From contig NZ_LUUK01000179.1 of assembly GCF_001644025.1 (NCBI RefSeq), forward strand, positions 1 to 64,000: a stretch of DNA of 64,000 bases, given 5' to 3'. The notes beneath the pieces are model-generated. The model saw only the letters and a list, made by a program, of their open reading frames with translations, had not been told where the DNA came from and did not search any database. Positions 1 through 9,229 of this stretch are shown piece after piece. Origin of the DNA: Methylomonas koyamae (GTDB taxonomy: Bacteria; Pseudomonadota; Gammaproteobacteria; Methylococcales; Methylomonadaceae). Within the stretch, counting starts at the first letter, position 1. Each line of letters begins with the position of its first letter. The translations under genes were made by a program, and so were the position numbers.

Positions 1-944
1 CCTGAACCGGTCGCGGCGCCGGGGTGCGGCGAAATCGCGGTCGGGTGGTTATGGGTCTCGACCTTCATCAAAATATGCGCGGCTTCCTCGACATAGCCGT
101 AACGATGGCTGTGCGCGTCGCGAATAAACACTTGCGCGCTAGGTCCTTCCAGCACCGAGGCATTATCCTTGTAAGCCGACAGTACGCCTTGCGGATGCAG
201 ATTGTGGGTGTTGCGGATCATCGCGAACAGCGATTTGGCCTGTTCTTCGCCGTCTATCGTCCAGCTGGCGTTGAAAATTTTGTGGCGGCAGTGCTCGGAG
301 TTCGCCTGGGCAAACATCATCAGTTCCACGTCGGTCGGATTGCGGCCAAGCTTTGTGAAACTGTCGGTCAGATAATCGATTTCGTCGGCCGACAATGCCA
401 GACCCAATTCGACGTTGGCTTGCTCCAGCGCGGCACGGCCGCGTTCGATTATCGCCACGGTTTGCAGCGGTTTGGGTTCGTGTTCGGCAAACAGAGTCAG
501 TTCGGCAAGATTCGTGACGACTTGCTGGGTCATCCTGTCGTGCAGCGCGGCCGTCAACGCGGCTATGTCCGATTCGTCAAACGGTGAGCTAGTGGTGAAC
601 GCGTATTCGATACCGCGCTCAATCCGCTTGACCGAGGTCAATCCGCAGCGTTCGGCGATCTCCGAGGCTTTGCTGGACCATGGCGAAATAGTTCCCAGCC
701 TGGGTACGACGCAAACCCGATTCATCGGCTCGGCCGGCCAAGCCTCATGACGATCGCCATAATCCAACAAGCGTTCCAGCATCGCCCGTTGGTCAGTATC
801 CAGATCGGCCGCTAATTGCACGAAGTGCAGATAACGGGCCGCTACGGCGGTCACTTGAGGCTGCTGAACTTGCAAGACGCTGAGTAGTTTTTCGATTCGA
901 AAACGGGACAGTGCGGAGCTACCGGGTAGGGTCAACATGGGCAT
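1..944 (-). CDS. purL: Phosphoribosylformylglycinamidine synthase, N-terminal part (runs off window)
   Basis: This is the FGAM synthase of purine biosynthesis, which makes formylglycinamidine ribonucleotide from FGAR, glutamine and ATP. Only about 314 N-terminal residues lie in the window. The start ([16 protein letters not shown]) matches the N-terminal domain of large single-chain proteobacterial PurL. The segment [10 protein letters not shown] follows, and near the window edge the ATP-site motif [13 protein letters not shown] leads into PGAATGS. Two in-frame ATG codons, at 944 and 938, could start the protein and neither has a strong ribosome site, so the exact start is uncertain. The gene is upstream of nothing else here; bamC ends about 85 bases before it on the same strand. 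Open plus-strand frames across this stretch are antisense shadows. Confidence 0.95.
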   Translation of the reverse strand, partial: MPMLTLPGSSALSRFRIEKLLSVLQVQQPQVTAVAARYLHFVQLAADLDTDQRAMLERLLDYGDRHEAWPAEPMNRVCVVPRLGTISPWSSKASEIAERCGLTSVKRIERGIEYAFTTSSPFDESDIAALTAALHDRMTQQVVTNLAELTLFAEHEPKPLQTVAIIERGRAALEQANVELGLALSADEIDYLTDSFTKLGRNPTDVELMMFAQANSEHCRHKIFNASWTIDGEEQAKSLFAMIRNTHNLHPQGVLSAYKDNASVLEGPSAQVFIRDAHSHRYGYVEEAAHILMKVETHNHPTAISPHPGAATGS

Positions 945-1028
945 GTACTCGATATTAGGTGCGGCGTCGGCCGCGAGGCTGTTTGGATACGGTGAATTCA
1001 GGCGCGCGGGCGGCGCGGGGCGAACCCG

Positions 1029-1820
1029 TCAGGGTTGCGCGGCCGGCTCGCCATCCGCCGGCAAGTCCTGCTTGATACCGTCGGTGATCAAGCGCAATAA
1101 CGAAGTCGCGGCGGTATTGGACAAACTTCGACCTTCGCTGTCTTGCACCGTCACTTCGGTGGCATCGGCCGACAAGGCCTGCAAGCTGATCCGGTACTCG
1201 AGTTCCTGGCTGGGATCGTCGCCGAACATGAAATTAAACTCGTCCAGAATAGAGCCGTCTTCGGGTTTGATCGCATTCGGATCGTATTTGACAAAGAAAT
1301 AGCCTTTGTCCATGTTACGTTCGACGATCTCCAACTTCTGGCGGCTCAGCGATTTGCTGACCAACCACCAAGCTTGGATAATCGATTGATCGATTTCCAG
1401 ACTGCTGACGCCGTCGCTGGATTGGCGCGGCGCGCCTCCTACGGCGGGTTCGGCCTGGGAGCGGCTTGGCGCCGGCGCTACTTGAGCCTTGGCGACTTCC
1501 GGCTTCTCGACCGGCTCGCTTGGCATGGGCGACGAGCGTTCCTCGGCCGCGGCCGAAGTTGCCTCTGCACCCTCGCTTTCGATCGGTGCCGGAGCTGTCG
1601 CGGCGACCCGCGCCGGGGAGTCGGTCCTGGGCGACGCGGGCGCGCGGGTCGGAAAGGTTTTGTTTTTCAAATCGTCCGGCACGACTAATTCGGGGATCTC
1701 TGTCGTAAACTGGTAATCCCGCTCTTTATCGGGAAACAGGCTTTTGACGTAACCGCAACCGCCGACCGCGCTCAGCACACCCGCCAGCAATAGCCAGCGA
1801 CCTAACCGAATGGCGCGCAT
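1029..1820 (-). CDS. bamC: Outer membrane assembly lipoprotein BamC
   Basis: BamC is an accessory lipoprotein of the BAM complex that inserts beta-barrel proteins into the outer membrane. The 263-residue product has a short signal peptide ending in a lipobox VGGC, with the acylated cysteine at about residue 22. A segment typical of the family follows (FPDKERDYQ, then IPELVVPDDL), then a low-complexity Ala/Pro/Glu stretch at about residues 60-125. The folded C-terminal half contains a region starting near LEIDQSIIQAWW. The ATG at 1820 is preferred because it lies one base after the dapA stop codon; a GTG four codons upstream would overlap dapA. The dapA-bamC order is the same as in Escherichia coli, where bamC (nlpB) follows dapA. 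Confidence 0.9.
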   Translation of the reverse strand: MRAIRLGRWLLLAGVLSAVGGCGYVKSLFPDKERDYQFTTEIPELVVPDDLKNKTFPTRAPASPRTDSPARVAATAPAPIESEGAEATSAAAEERSSPMPSEPVEKPEVAKAQVAPAPSRSQAEPAVGGAPRQSSDGVSSLEIDQSIIQAWWLVSKSLSRQKLEIVERNMDKGYFFVKYDPNAIKPEDGSILDEFNFMFGDDPSQELEYRISLQALSADATEVTVQDSEGRSLSNTAATSLLRLITDGIKQDLPADGEPAAQP

Positions 1821-1821
1821 G

Positions 1822-2697
1822 TTAAAGCGCACCCGCCTGCCGCATCGCGGCTCTTACCGGGTCGTAACAATCCTCGGTCAGCCAAGTCAACGGCAAACGA
1901 ATACCGGTACCGATCAGGCCCATTTCGGCGACGGCCCATTTCACCGGAATCGGATTGGACTGAATGAACAGCTTGGCATGCAATCCTTGCAATTTGGCGT
2001 CTATCGCTTCGGCCGCCGCCCGGTCGCCGCGCATCGCGGCCGTCAACATGTCGTGAACCAGGCGTGGCGCGACGTTGCCGGTCACGGTGATGCTGCCGTT
2101 GCCGCCCAATAGACAGAATTCCAGACTGGTGGCGTCGTCGCCGGTGTAAATCGCAAACTCGGCACCGGTGAGATCCCGGATTTGCCGGACTCTTTCCAAT
2201 TTGCCGGTCGCCTCTTTAACGCCGACAATGTTTTCGACTTGCGCCAAACGGCCGACGGTTTCCGGCAACAAATCGCAACCGGTACGGCCTGGGACGTTGT
2301 AAAGGATCTGCGGGATGTCGACCGCTTCCGCGACGGCTTTGTAATGCAGATACAAGCCTTGTTGAGTCGGTTTATTGTAATAAGGCGTCACCAGCAAACA
2401 GGCATCCGCTCCGGCCGCCTTGGCCCGCCGAGTCAGCGCGATCGCTTCGCGGGTGCAATTGGCGCCGGTGCCGGCGATCACCGGTATCCGGCCGGCGACA
2501 TATTCGACGCTTGCCTGGATGACTCGGCAATGCTCGTCTTCGTCCAGCGTCGCCGATTCGCCGGTCGTGCCGACCGCGACCAAAGCGTCGGTACCTTGCT
2601 CGATATGAAACTCCACCAAGCGCTTCAGAGCGGCGAAATCCACTGCGCCGTCATCCGTCATCGGGGTTACCAGAGCAACGATACTACCTTGAATCAT
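1822..2697 (-). CDS. dapA: 4-hydroxy-tetrahydrodipicolinate synthase
   Basis: DapA condenses pyruvate with aspartate semialdehyde, the first committed step of lysine and diaminopimelate synthesis in the cytoplasm. The 291-residue length is normal. The Schiff-base lysine is K161 in GVKEATGK, and the catalytic tyrosine is Y133 in YNVPGRTG. The substrate loop GTTGESATL lies near residue 43. These positions equal those of the E. coli enzyme. The gene starts with ATG at 2697 and is directly coupled to bamC. Nothing unusual is seen. Confidence 0.97.
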   Translation of the reverse strand: MIQGSIVALVTPMTDDGAVDFAALKRLVEFHIEQGTDALVAVGTTGESATLDEDEHCRVIQASVEYVAGRIPVIAGTGANCTREAIALTRRAKAAGADACLLVTPYYNKPTQQGLYLHYKAVAEAVDIPQILYNVPGRTGCDLLPETVGRLAQVENIVGVKEATGKLERVRQIRDLTGAEFAIYTGDDATSLEFCLLGGNGSITVTGNVAPRLVHDMLTAAMRGDRAAAEAIDAKLQGLHAKLFIQSNPIPVKWAVAEMGLIGTGIRLPLTWLTEDCYDPVRAAMRQAGAL

Positions 2698-2778
2698 GCA
2701 AATCTCTCGTCAGGAATTAATCAAAAACAGTCGGCATTATATCAAGCCAAGCGCTAAAGCCCAGTGCGCTTACCGATT

Positions 2779-3474
2779 TTAACCGTCGCGGCGGCGAAAC
2801 CATTTAATCTCGAGAAACCAGCCGTAATACAGCGCGAACGCCACCAAAAACACCAGATACCCGGACCAAAGAATGTCCGATAAAAAATGGCCGCCCGCGG
2901 TCATCCGGGTGAACCCCAAGGTCCAACCCAGCGCCAAGGTCAATAGCAGATAAACTACCTTGTGATTTTGCGACAGAAAATACAGTACGAAAAAACTGTA
3001 GCCGACCGAACAATGACCGCAGACGAAAGACTTGTCCGGCGTTCCGCCGATCTTGCCGGGCGGAATATAGCGATGCTCGCCGCCGAACTCGGTTACGTGC
3101 ACCGGCCGCGGCCGCCCCCAATGATCCTTGACAATCAAATTGACGACCACGCCCGGTCCTACCGCGATCACCAACAGAATGTAAAGCGCCCGCCGCCGGA
3201 AGCGGCGAGTGAAGTGGTGAAAATGGCTGGAGATATATACCGCCAGCGCCGCGACACCCGACCATACTGTAAACGGAAACGCGTAGTCGTAGAGCGGCTT
3301 AACCAACCACCAATGCCGATAAGGCCAAGCTTGTTCCGGGTCGTCGGGCCGATAAAACCAACCGGCGATCGTCAAATCCAGATCGGTCAACCAGAAAACC
3401 AAGGTCGTCGTGGTCGCGAGCAGAAACCAAATGGCCAATTCCAATCGGGCGCGGGCGAGTTTACGGTGAGGCAT
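2779..3474 (-). CDS. PAP2-family membrane phosphatase (lipid phosphatase)
   Basis: This is a 231-residue membrane protein of the PAP2 phosphatase family. The three PAP2 motifs are visible: KDHWGRPRP at residues 116-124, a CGHCS at 152-156 in the position of the usual PSGH, and RMTAGGHFLSD at 190-200, whose histidine and aspartate complete the site. At least five hydrophobic segments are present. Bacterial relatives remove phosphate from lipid A (LpxE/LpxF), undecaprenyl pyrophosphate or phosphatidylglycerol phosphate; the substrate cannot be told from sequence. Its start overlaps the end of the upstream GT39 gene by 14 bases, so the two are translationally coupled. That pairing suggests lipid A or another envelope lipid as the target, which is inference. 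Confidence 0.85.
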   Translation of the reverse strand: MPHRKLARARLELAIWFLLATTTTLVFWLTDLDLTIAGWFYRPDDPEQAWPYRHWWLVKPLYDYAFPFTVWSGVAALAVYISSHFHHFTRRFRRRALYILLVIAVGPGVVVNLIVKDHWGRPRPVHVTEFGGEHRYIPPGKIGGTPDKSFVCGHCSVGYSFFVLYFLSQNHKVVYLLLTLALGWTLGFTRMTAGGHFLSDILWSGYLVFLVAFALYYGWFLEIKWFRRRDG

Positions 3475-4990
3475 GACCTTCCTGATGCAGTGTTAGCGGC
3501 GCTGGCCAAGCCTTCAACTTCTCGGCCCGATAAACATAGTATTTTGTCGACGGCTTGGCCGGATCGGCGACTTCGCCCAGCAAAGTCAGGCCTTCCAGGC
3601 TGTCCGACCAGCGCTTGTCGAAGCGCGCGGCTTGAATGTCGGCGACCAGAAACGCCGGCTGGCCCAAGCGTTCGTTCGGACCGGGCCAGACTTCGTACTG
3701 CGAGGTCACGCCGCCGCTGGCTTCGTAGCGGTAGACGCGAGGATGGTCCGGCAAATAAAACGCCAGCTGACTGGCCAAAAAGCGGTGTCCGACCGTGACG
3801 AGGACCGGCCGGTCCGAGCCGGATTCGGTCCGATACGTGTCGATACGCTCCGCCAACACCCGCCATTGCTTGAAACGTTTCGTCGGATCGAGTTTGGAGT
3901 TTTGCAAATTCAAGGCTTGTAAAACCGCCGGTAACGCATAGGTCAGCAAGACCATCGCCAAGCCGACCGCCAAGCCGGCTTTCAACCAGCGGCCGGGAGC
4001 CGGCGCGGCGCCGGCCACTAGAATCAAGCCAGTGAAATAAAACGGCATCGGCCAGTTGCCCTGGACTTTTTGGCCGAAACTCAGCGCCAAGATCAACAAC
4101 AACCAGGCCGGCCCCATCAGCCATAGAAAGCGCCGCTCGTCATCCCATTGCCGAAATCCTGACAACCCGCGTAGCGCGGTCGCCAACGTCAAAACAAACA
4201 TCAGCGGATTCAACAGCAACAGTTGGTAAAACCAGAAATCCCGAACATCGCGCAGGCGTCGCCAAGCATCGAATTCACCCTCGTTGCCGAAATGACTCTT
4301 GCTATGACCGAACATGACCCAATCATGCTGGTCGTTCCAGACCAGAATAGGCACCGCAGCCAAAACGACCGGCGCCAGATAGCGCCAAAAGTCACCGCGA
4401 AAATGGCGGCGGCGCGCCGCGCTCGCACTCAGAAACACCGCCAACGCCAACGGCTGCAACAATGCGGCCTGCTTGCTCAGCAAGGCCAAGGCGGTCGCGC
4501 ATCCCGCCCACAGCCAAGCCCGCTGGTGACCGTCGAACACGGCGCGGCGCAGATAATAAACTGCGGCGATCCAAAAACAATATAACGGCGGATCGATGGT
4601 CATCAGAAAATTGGCCAGCACATTGTTCGGCGTCGCCAATACCAGCAACAGCGTCAGCGCCGCCGCCCGCGTGCCGTAAAACGCCCTGGCCGTGGCGTGC
4701 AGATAGTAAAGAAAACCGGTGCCGAGCAACACCGCCGGCAGCCTTACCGCCCAAGCGGTATCGCCGAACGACCAGGTGGAAGCGCCTATCAGCCAGGCTA
4801 CCATCGGCGGTTTGCTGTAATAGCACCAGTCCGGTCGCCGCGACCAGTCCCAGTAATAACTCTCGTCGCCGATCAGATCCAGGCCGTTGAACGCCAAGAA
4901 GCCGATCCGTAGCGCGAGAATCGCCAGCAGCAACGGCCAGCGCCATCGGTGTACGCTGTCCAACCAGTGCTCGAAACCGGCCGAGCTCAT
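3461..4990 (-). CDS. GT39 family polyprenyl-phosphate-sugar glycosyltransferase (ArnT-like)
   Basis: This large integral membrane glycosyltransferase of about 509 residues resembles the PMT/ArnT family, which moves a sugar from a polyprenyl-phosphate carrier to a lipid or protein on the periplasmic side. The first periplasmic loop carries LDLIGDESYYWDWSRRPDWCYYSKPP, with the acidic DE pair typical of the family active site; about ten hydrophobic segments follow. The C-terminal part after about residue 360 is soluble. An ATG at 4990 overlapping the recJ stop is preferred over one at 4996, because GGAG stands eight bases before it. The gene is sandwiched between recJ and the PAP2 phosphatase with overlaps at both ends. 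Confidence 0.85.
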   Translation of the reverse strand: MSSAGFEHWLDSVHRWRWPLLLAILALRIGFLAFNGLDLIGDESYYWDWSRRPDWCYYSKPPMVAWLIGASTWSFGDTAWAVRLPAVLLGTGFLYYLHATARAFYGTRAAALTLLLVLATPNNVLANFLMTIDPPLYCFWIAAVYYLRRAVFDGHQRAWLWAGCATALALLSKQAALLQPLALAVFLSASAARRRHFRGDFWRYLAPVVLAAVPILVWNDQHDWVMFGHSKSHFGNEGEFDAWRRLRDVRDFWFYQLLLLNPLMFVLTLATALRGLSGFRQWDDERRFLWLMGPAWLLLILALSFGQKVQGNWPMPFYFTGLILVAGAAPAPGRWLKAGLAVGLAMVLLTYALPAVLQALNLQNSKLDPTKRFKQWRVLAERIDTYRTESGSDRPVLVTVGHRFLASQLAFYLPDHPRVYRYEASGGVTSQYEVWPGPNERLGQPAFLVADIQAARFDKRWSDSLEGLTLLGEVADPAKPSTKYYVYRAEKLKAWPAPLTLHQEGHASP

Positions 4991-6732
4991 TCCCATTTCT
5001 CCAAATAATGCACCAGCAATTGCAGACTGCGTTGTCCGCGAAATTCGTTGATATCCAGTTTAAAGGCCGCATTCACCTTGCGGCAACCCAGCCAATTTTC
5101 CGGCCTATCGGCAAAAAACGCGATGGCGTCGAACAATTGGCCGCCGAACGGTAATTTGAGCACCAGCTTCAGGTGCTGCTGCCCGACAATGCGACATTGG
5201 ATGACGTCGAACACGCCGTTAAACACCGGCTCCGGAAAAGCCTGCCCCCAAACGGCAGCTTGTTGCAAAGTTTCGGCAAAGGCCAGCGTCATATGCGCTT
5301 CATCCAGTTCGCCGTCGCTATACACTTTTTGCTCGAGATCCACCGCATCCAGACGCGCTTCGACCGCGTCGGCAAACGCCAATGCAAAGTGCGGGTAATC
5401 GTGCAATTTGATCGTCAATCCGGCCGCCATCGCGTGACCGCCGAATTTTTCCAACACCTGCGGATGAGCGGCCGCGACATCGGCCAACACGTCGCGGATA
5501 TGCACGCCGGGTATAGAGCGAGCCGAGCCCTTGATGTCGCCGTGGTCGGCCGGCGCGAATGCGATCACCGGCCGATGCAACCTGTCCTTGATCCGTGAAG
5601 CCAGAATGCCGACCACGCCTTGATGCCAATTGGCGTCGTACAAGCAAACCCCGGCCGGGACGTGCTTTTCGTCCAGCGCCTTCATCTCGGCCAGCAAGGC
5701 CATCGCTTCGGATTTCATCTGGCCTTCGACGTCGCGGCGATCCTGATTCAGGGCGTGCAGCTGCTCGGCGATGTCGCGGGCCAGACCGGCGTCTTCCGTT
5801 AACAGGCATTGAATGCCCAAACTCATATCGTCCATCCGGCCAGCCGCGTTCAGGCGCGGCGCCAACGCAAAGCCAAGATCGGCGGCGTGGATGCCGGCCA
5901 GCGTTTTGCCGGCCACTTCCGCGAGCGCCTTGATGCCCGGCTGACATTGTCCCGAGCGTATTCGCAACAAACCCTGGTGCACCAGTATCCGGTTGACCTG
6001 ATCCAGCGCAACGACGTCGGCGACCGTACCGAGTGCGACATAATCCAGCAATTGCGCCAGATTCGGCTCGGCGATGCCGTTTTTCTCGAACCAATGCCGC
6101 TCGCGCAGCCGAATCCGCAAGGCCATTAGCACATAGAACATCACACCGACCCCGGCGATGTGGCGACTGGGAAACTTGTCGTCGGGCAGATTGGGATTGA
6201 CGATGGCGTCGGCATCCGGTAATTCTTGGCCGGGCAAATGATGATCGGTCACCAACACTTTAATGCCGGCCGCCTTGGCCACCGCCACCCCGGCAATGCT
6301 GGAAATGCCGTTATCGACGGTGACGATCAAATCTGGCTTCCGGCGTTTGACCAGTTCGACGATTTCCGGCGTCAAGCCGTAACCGAATTCGAAACGATTG
6401 GGCACGACGAAATCCACCCCGCGAGCGCCCATCAACGCCAAACCCTTGATCGCCAATGCGCAACTGGTTGCGCCGTCGGCATCGAAATCCGCGACGATCG
6501 TAATCGCCAAGCGCTGCTCGACCGCGTTCACCAAGTGCTCGACCATCGACTTGATACCGGACAACAACCACGGCGACGGCAAACGCGCCAAACCGCGATC
6601 CAGTTCGTCGCTACCCTGCACGCCGCGACTGGCGAAGACGCGCTGCAACACCGGGTCCATCCCGTCGAAATGGCCGTGCTTGACCAGCACCGGCCGCGGC
6701 ACGATCGCTTTCTTGCTGCCCTGTAAGTACAT
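4987..6732 (-). CDS. recJ: Single-stranded-DNA-specific exonuclease RecJ
   Basis: RecJ degrades single-stranded DNA 5' to 3' in recombination and mismatch or base-excision repair. The product has 581 residues, the usual length. The DHH phosphoesterase motifs are present: DFDADGA at residues 82-88 and the DHH triad at 163-165 in VTDHHLPG. Further on is the DHHA1-type sequence GVVGILASRIKDR and the glycine-rich segment GGHAMAAGLTI. ATG at 6732 is preceded by GGAAG; a TTG three codons upstream is less likely because it falls beside the thrC terminator. GT39 and PAP2 genes follow with overlaps. Confidence 0.96.
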   Translation of the reverse strand: MYLQGSKKAIVPRPVLVKHGHFDGMDPVLQRVFASRGVQGSDELDRGLARLPSPWLLSGIKSMVEHLVNAVEQRLAITIVADFDADGATSCALAIKGLALMGARGVDFVVPNRFEFGYGLTPEIVELVKRRKPDLIVTVDNGISSIAGVAVAKAAGIKVLVTDHHLPGQELPDADAIVNPNLPDDKFPSRHIAGVGVMFYVLMALRIRLRERHWFEKNGIAEPNLAQLLDYVALGTVADVVALDQVNRILVHQGLLRIRSGQCQPGIKALAEVAGKTLAGIHAADLGFALAPRLNAAGRMDDMSLGIQCLLTEDAGLARDIAEQLHALNQDRRDVEGQMKSEAMALLAEMKALDEKHVPAGVCLYDANWHQGVVGILASRIKDRLHRPVIAFAPADHGDIKGSARSIPGVHIRDVLADVAAAHPQVLEKFGGHAMAAGLTIKLHDYPHFALAFADAVEARLDAVDLEQKVYSDGELDEAHMTLAFAETLQQAAVWGQAFPEPVFNGVFDVIQCRIVGQQHLKLVLKLPFGGQLFDAIAFFADRPENWLGCRKVNAAFKLDINEFRGQRSLQLLVHYLEKWE

Positions 6733-6742
6733 GTCTTCCAAT

Positions 6743-6765
6743 AAAAAAGCCGGCTAAGCCGGCTT
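6743..6765 (-). terminator. Rho-independent terminator after thrC
   Basis: An almost perfect hairpin with nine-base arms (AAGCCGGCT and AGCCGGCTT) and a one-base loop occupies 6747-6765. On the minus strand it is followed by a run of six T. It sits 20 bases downstream of the thrC stop and just ahead of recJ, so it should separate the threonine genes from recJ. Confidence 0.85.
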
Positions 6766-6785
6766 CGCCAAGTTCGCGGCGGAGA

Positions 6786-7880
6786 TCACATGTTGTCCAG
6801 AATCGCTTTTTTTACGGCATCCAGCGTGGCTTCTATCGTGACCGGATGCGTGTCCTTACACTGAGCGATCGCGGTATCGGGGTCCTTGATGCCGTTACCG
6901 GTCAGCGTACAGACGATGGTACTGCCGTCCGGAATCTTGCCGCTACCAATATCGTGCAGCGCGCCGGCCAGCGAGGTGGCGGAGGCCGGCTCGCAGAAGA
7001 TGCCTTCGAATTGCGACAACATCTTTTGCGCGGCCAGAATTTGTTCGTCGCCGAACGACGCAAACCAGCCGCCGGATTCTTTTTGGACGTTCCAAGCCAA
7101 ATCCCAGGATTGCGGGTGGCCGATCCGAATCGCGGTCGCGACCGTTTCCGGGTTGTCGACCATTTTGCCGACCACGAACGGCGCCGCGCCGGCGGCTTGA
7201 TATCCGCACATCACCGGACGCTTATCGATGACGGCCGCGTGGCCGGCGCTGTCGGAGGCGTATTCGCTGTAACCCTTCCAATACGCGGTGATGTTGCCGG
7301 CGTTGCCGACCGGCAGACAGTGAAAGTCCGGCGCCCGGCCCAGTTCGTCGACAATCTCGAACGCGGCGGTCTTTTGGCCTTCCAAACGAAACGGGTTGAT
7401 CGAATTGACAATGGTAACCGGCGCGTGGTCGGCGACTTGTTTGACCAAGGCCATGCCGGCGTCGAAATTACCGTTGATCTGGATGATTTGCGCGCCGTAC
7501 ATCAGGGTCTGCGCCAATTTGCCCAACGCGATCTTGCCCTCCGGAATCAACACGAAGGCTTTGATGCCGGCCCGCACCGCGTAAGCGGCGGCGGCGGCCG
7601 AGGTATTGCCGGTCGAGGCGCAGATGATGGCCTGGCTACCGGCTTCGACAGCTTTGGTGACCGCCATCGTCATGCCGCGATCCTTGAACGAGCCGGTTGG
7701 ATTCAGACCTTCGAACTTGACGTAAATATCGACATCCTTGCCGATCAGGCGGGGGATGTTTTGCAATTGAATCAGCGGAGTGTTGCCCTCGCCCAAGCTG
7801 ATCAGCCGAGTGGTGTCCGAGACCGGCAGGCGATCGCGGTAATGCTCTATCAAGCCGGTGTAGCGTGTGTGTTGTGCCAT
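6786..7880 (-). CDS. thrC: Threonine synthase
   Basis: ThrC converts O-phosphohomoserine to threonine and phosphate with pyridoxal phosphate. The product of 364 residues is the short class seen in many proteobacteria and Bacillus. The PLP lysine is K66 in NPTGSFKDRG, and the phosphate-binding segment is VGNAGNITAYWKG near residue 190. The SGNTSAAAA-type loop is seen as STGNTSAAAAAY. The gene starts three bases after the hom stop codon, so hom and thrC form one transcript that ends at the hairpin at 6743-6765. Confidence 0.96.
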   Translation of the reverse strand: MAQHTRYTGLIEHYRDRLPVSDTTRLISLGEGNTPLIQLQNIPRLIGKDVDIYVKFEGLNPTGSFKDRGMTMAVTKAVEAGSQAIICASTGNTSAAAAAYAVRAGIKAFVLIPEGKIALGKLAQTLMYGAQIIQINGNFDAGMALVKQVADHAPVTIVNSINPFRLEGQKTAAFEIVDELGRAPDFHCLPVGNAGNITAYWKGYSEYASDSAGHAAVIDKRPVMCGYQAAGAAPFVVGKMVDNPETVATAIRIGHPQSWDLAWNVQKESGGWFASFGDEQILAAQKMLSQFEGIFCEPASATSLAGALHDIGSGKIPDGSTIVCTLTGNGIKDPDTAIAQCKDTHPVTIEATLDAVKKAILDNM

Positions 7881-7883
7881 TGA

Positions 7884-9194
7884 TTATCCTAAGGTTTCCA
7901 AGCGGATGCGCGCGACTTTGCCGCTGACCGCGGTCAACGCTTCGATGTCGGCGATCGCCGCATTCATTTCTTTTTCCAAGGTTTGCTGGGTCAGCATGAT
8001 GATAGCCACCGACGTTTCGCCTTGCGGCGGCTCTTTTTGAATCAAGGCTTCAATGCTGATGTTGTATTTGGCTAGAATCCGGGTCACATCGGCTAGCACG
8101 CCGGGCTTGTCCTCCGCGGTCAAGCGCAGGTAGTACGCCGTTCGAATCGCGTCGGCGGACAGGACCGGAATATCGGCGATGGCGTCGGCCTGAAAAGCCA
8201 GATGCGGTACTCGGTTTTCCGGATCGCTGGTCATCGCCCGCACCACATCCACCAAATCCGCCACCACCGCCGACGCGGTCGGCTCCGCGCCGGCGCCGGC
8301 GCCGTAATACAAGGTCGGCCCGACCGCATCGCCGCAAACCAATACCGCATTCATGACACCCTCCACGTTGGCGATCAAGCGGCGCTTCGGGATCAGCGTC
8401 GGATGCACGCGCAATTCGATGCCGGACTCGGTCTTGCGGGCGATACCCAGATTTTTGATTCGATAGCCCAAGGCCTCGGCGTATTCCACGTCGAGGCGGG
8501 TGATTTTGGTAATCCCCTCGGTGAAGACTTTGTCGAACTGCAACGGTATGCCGAACGCGATCGACGCCAAGATCGTCAATTTATGGCCGGCGTCGATGCC
8601 TTCGACGTCGAAAGTCGGATCGGCTTCGGCATAACCCAAGGCTTGGGCTTCGGCCAATACATCCGCGAAGTCGCGACCTTTGTCGCGCATCTCGGTCAGG
8701 ATGAAATTGCCGGTGCCGTTAATGATGCCGGCCAACCATTGAATTTGATTGCCGGCCAGGCCTTCGCGGATGGCTTTGATGATAGGAATGCCACCGGCCA
8801 CCGCCGCTTCGAACAACACCATCACGCCTTTCTTGCCGGCTTCGGCGAATACCTCGTTGCCGTGCAGCGCGATCAGGGCCTTGTTGGCGGTGACCACGTG
8901 CTTACCGTTGGCAATCGCGGTCAAAACCAATTGTTTGGCGAGGTCGTACCCGCCTATCAATTCGACGACGACGTCTATCTCGGGATCGTTGACGATTTCG
9001 AACGGGTCGGTGGTGAGGGCGATGCCTTGAGTGTCGCAAATGCGCGCCCGGTTCAGATCCCGCGCCGAGGCGCGGGTCACGACGATTTCGCGGCCTGCAC
9101 GACGCGCGATTTCTTCCGCGTTGCGTTTCAAGACGTTGACGGTACCGCCGCCGACGGTCCCCAACCCCAGTACACCCACTCTAACCGGCTTCAA
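7884..9194 (-). CDS. hom: Homoserine dehydrogenase
   Basis: This enzyme reduces aspartate semialdehyde to homoserine, the branch point to threonine and methionine. The 436-residue protein has an N-terminal Rossmann domain (GVLGLGTVGGGTV at residues 7-19). A catalytic domain contains AGIINGTGNFIL and the segment DPTFDVEGIDAGHK. The C-terminal ACT domain starts near residue 350 (LRLTAEDKPGVLADV), which in this family gives feedback control by threonine. It is a stand-alone Hom, not fused to an aspartokinase. It lies between alaC and thrC on the same strand. Confidence 0.96.
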   Translation of the reverse strand: MKPVRVGVLGLGTVGGGTVNVLKRNAEEIARRAGREIVVTRASARDLNRARICDTQGIALTTDPFEIVNDPEIDVVVELIGGYDLAKQLVLTAIANGKHVVTANKALIALHGNEVFAEAGKKGVMVLFEAAVAGGIPIIKAIREGLAGNQIQWLAGIINGTGNFILTEMRDKGRDFADVLAEAQALGYAEADPTFDVEGIDAGHKLTILASIAFGIPLQFDKVFTEGITKITRLDVEYAEALGYRIKNLGIARKTESGIELRVHPTLIPKRRLIANVEGVMNAVLVCGDAVGPTLYYGAGAGAEPTASAVVADLVDVVRAMTSDPENRVPHLAFQADAIADIPVLSADAIRTAYYLRLTAEDKPGVLADVTRILAKYNISIEALIQKEPPQGETSVAIIMLTQQTLEKEMNAAIADIEALTAVSGKVARIRLETLG

Positions 9195-9229
9195 ATCCGA
9201 CTCCTAAACTTTGTCCAAAATGGCGGCGA

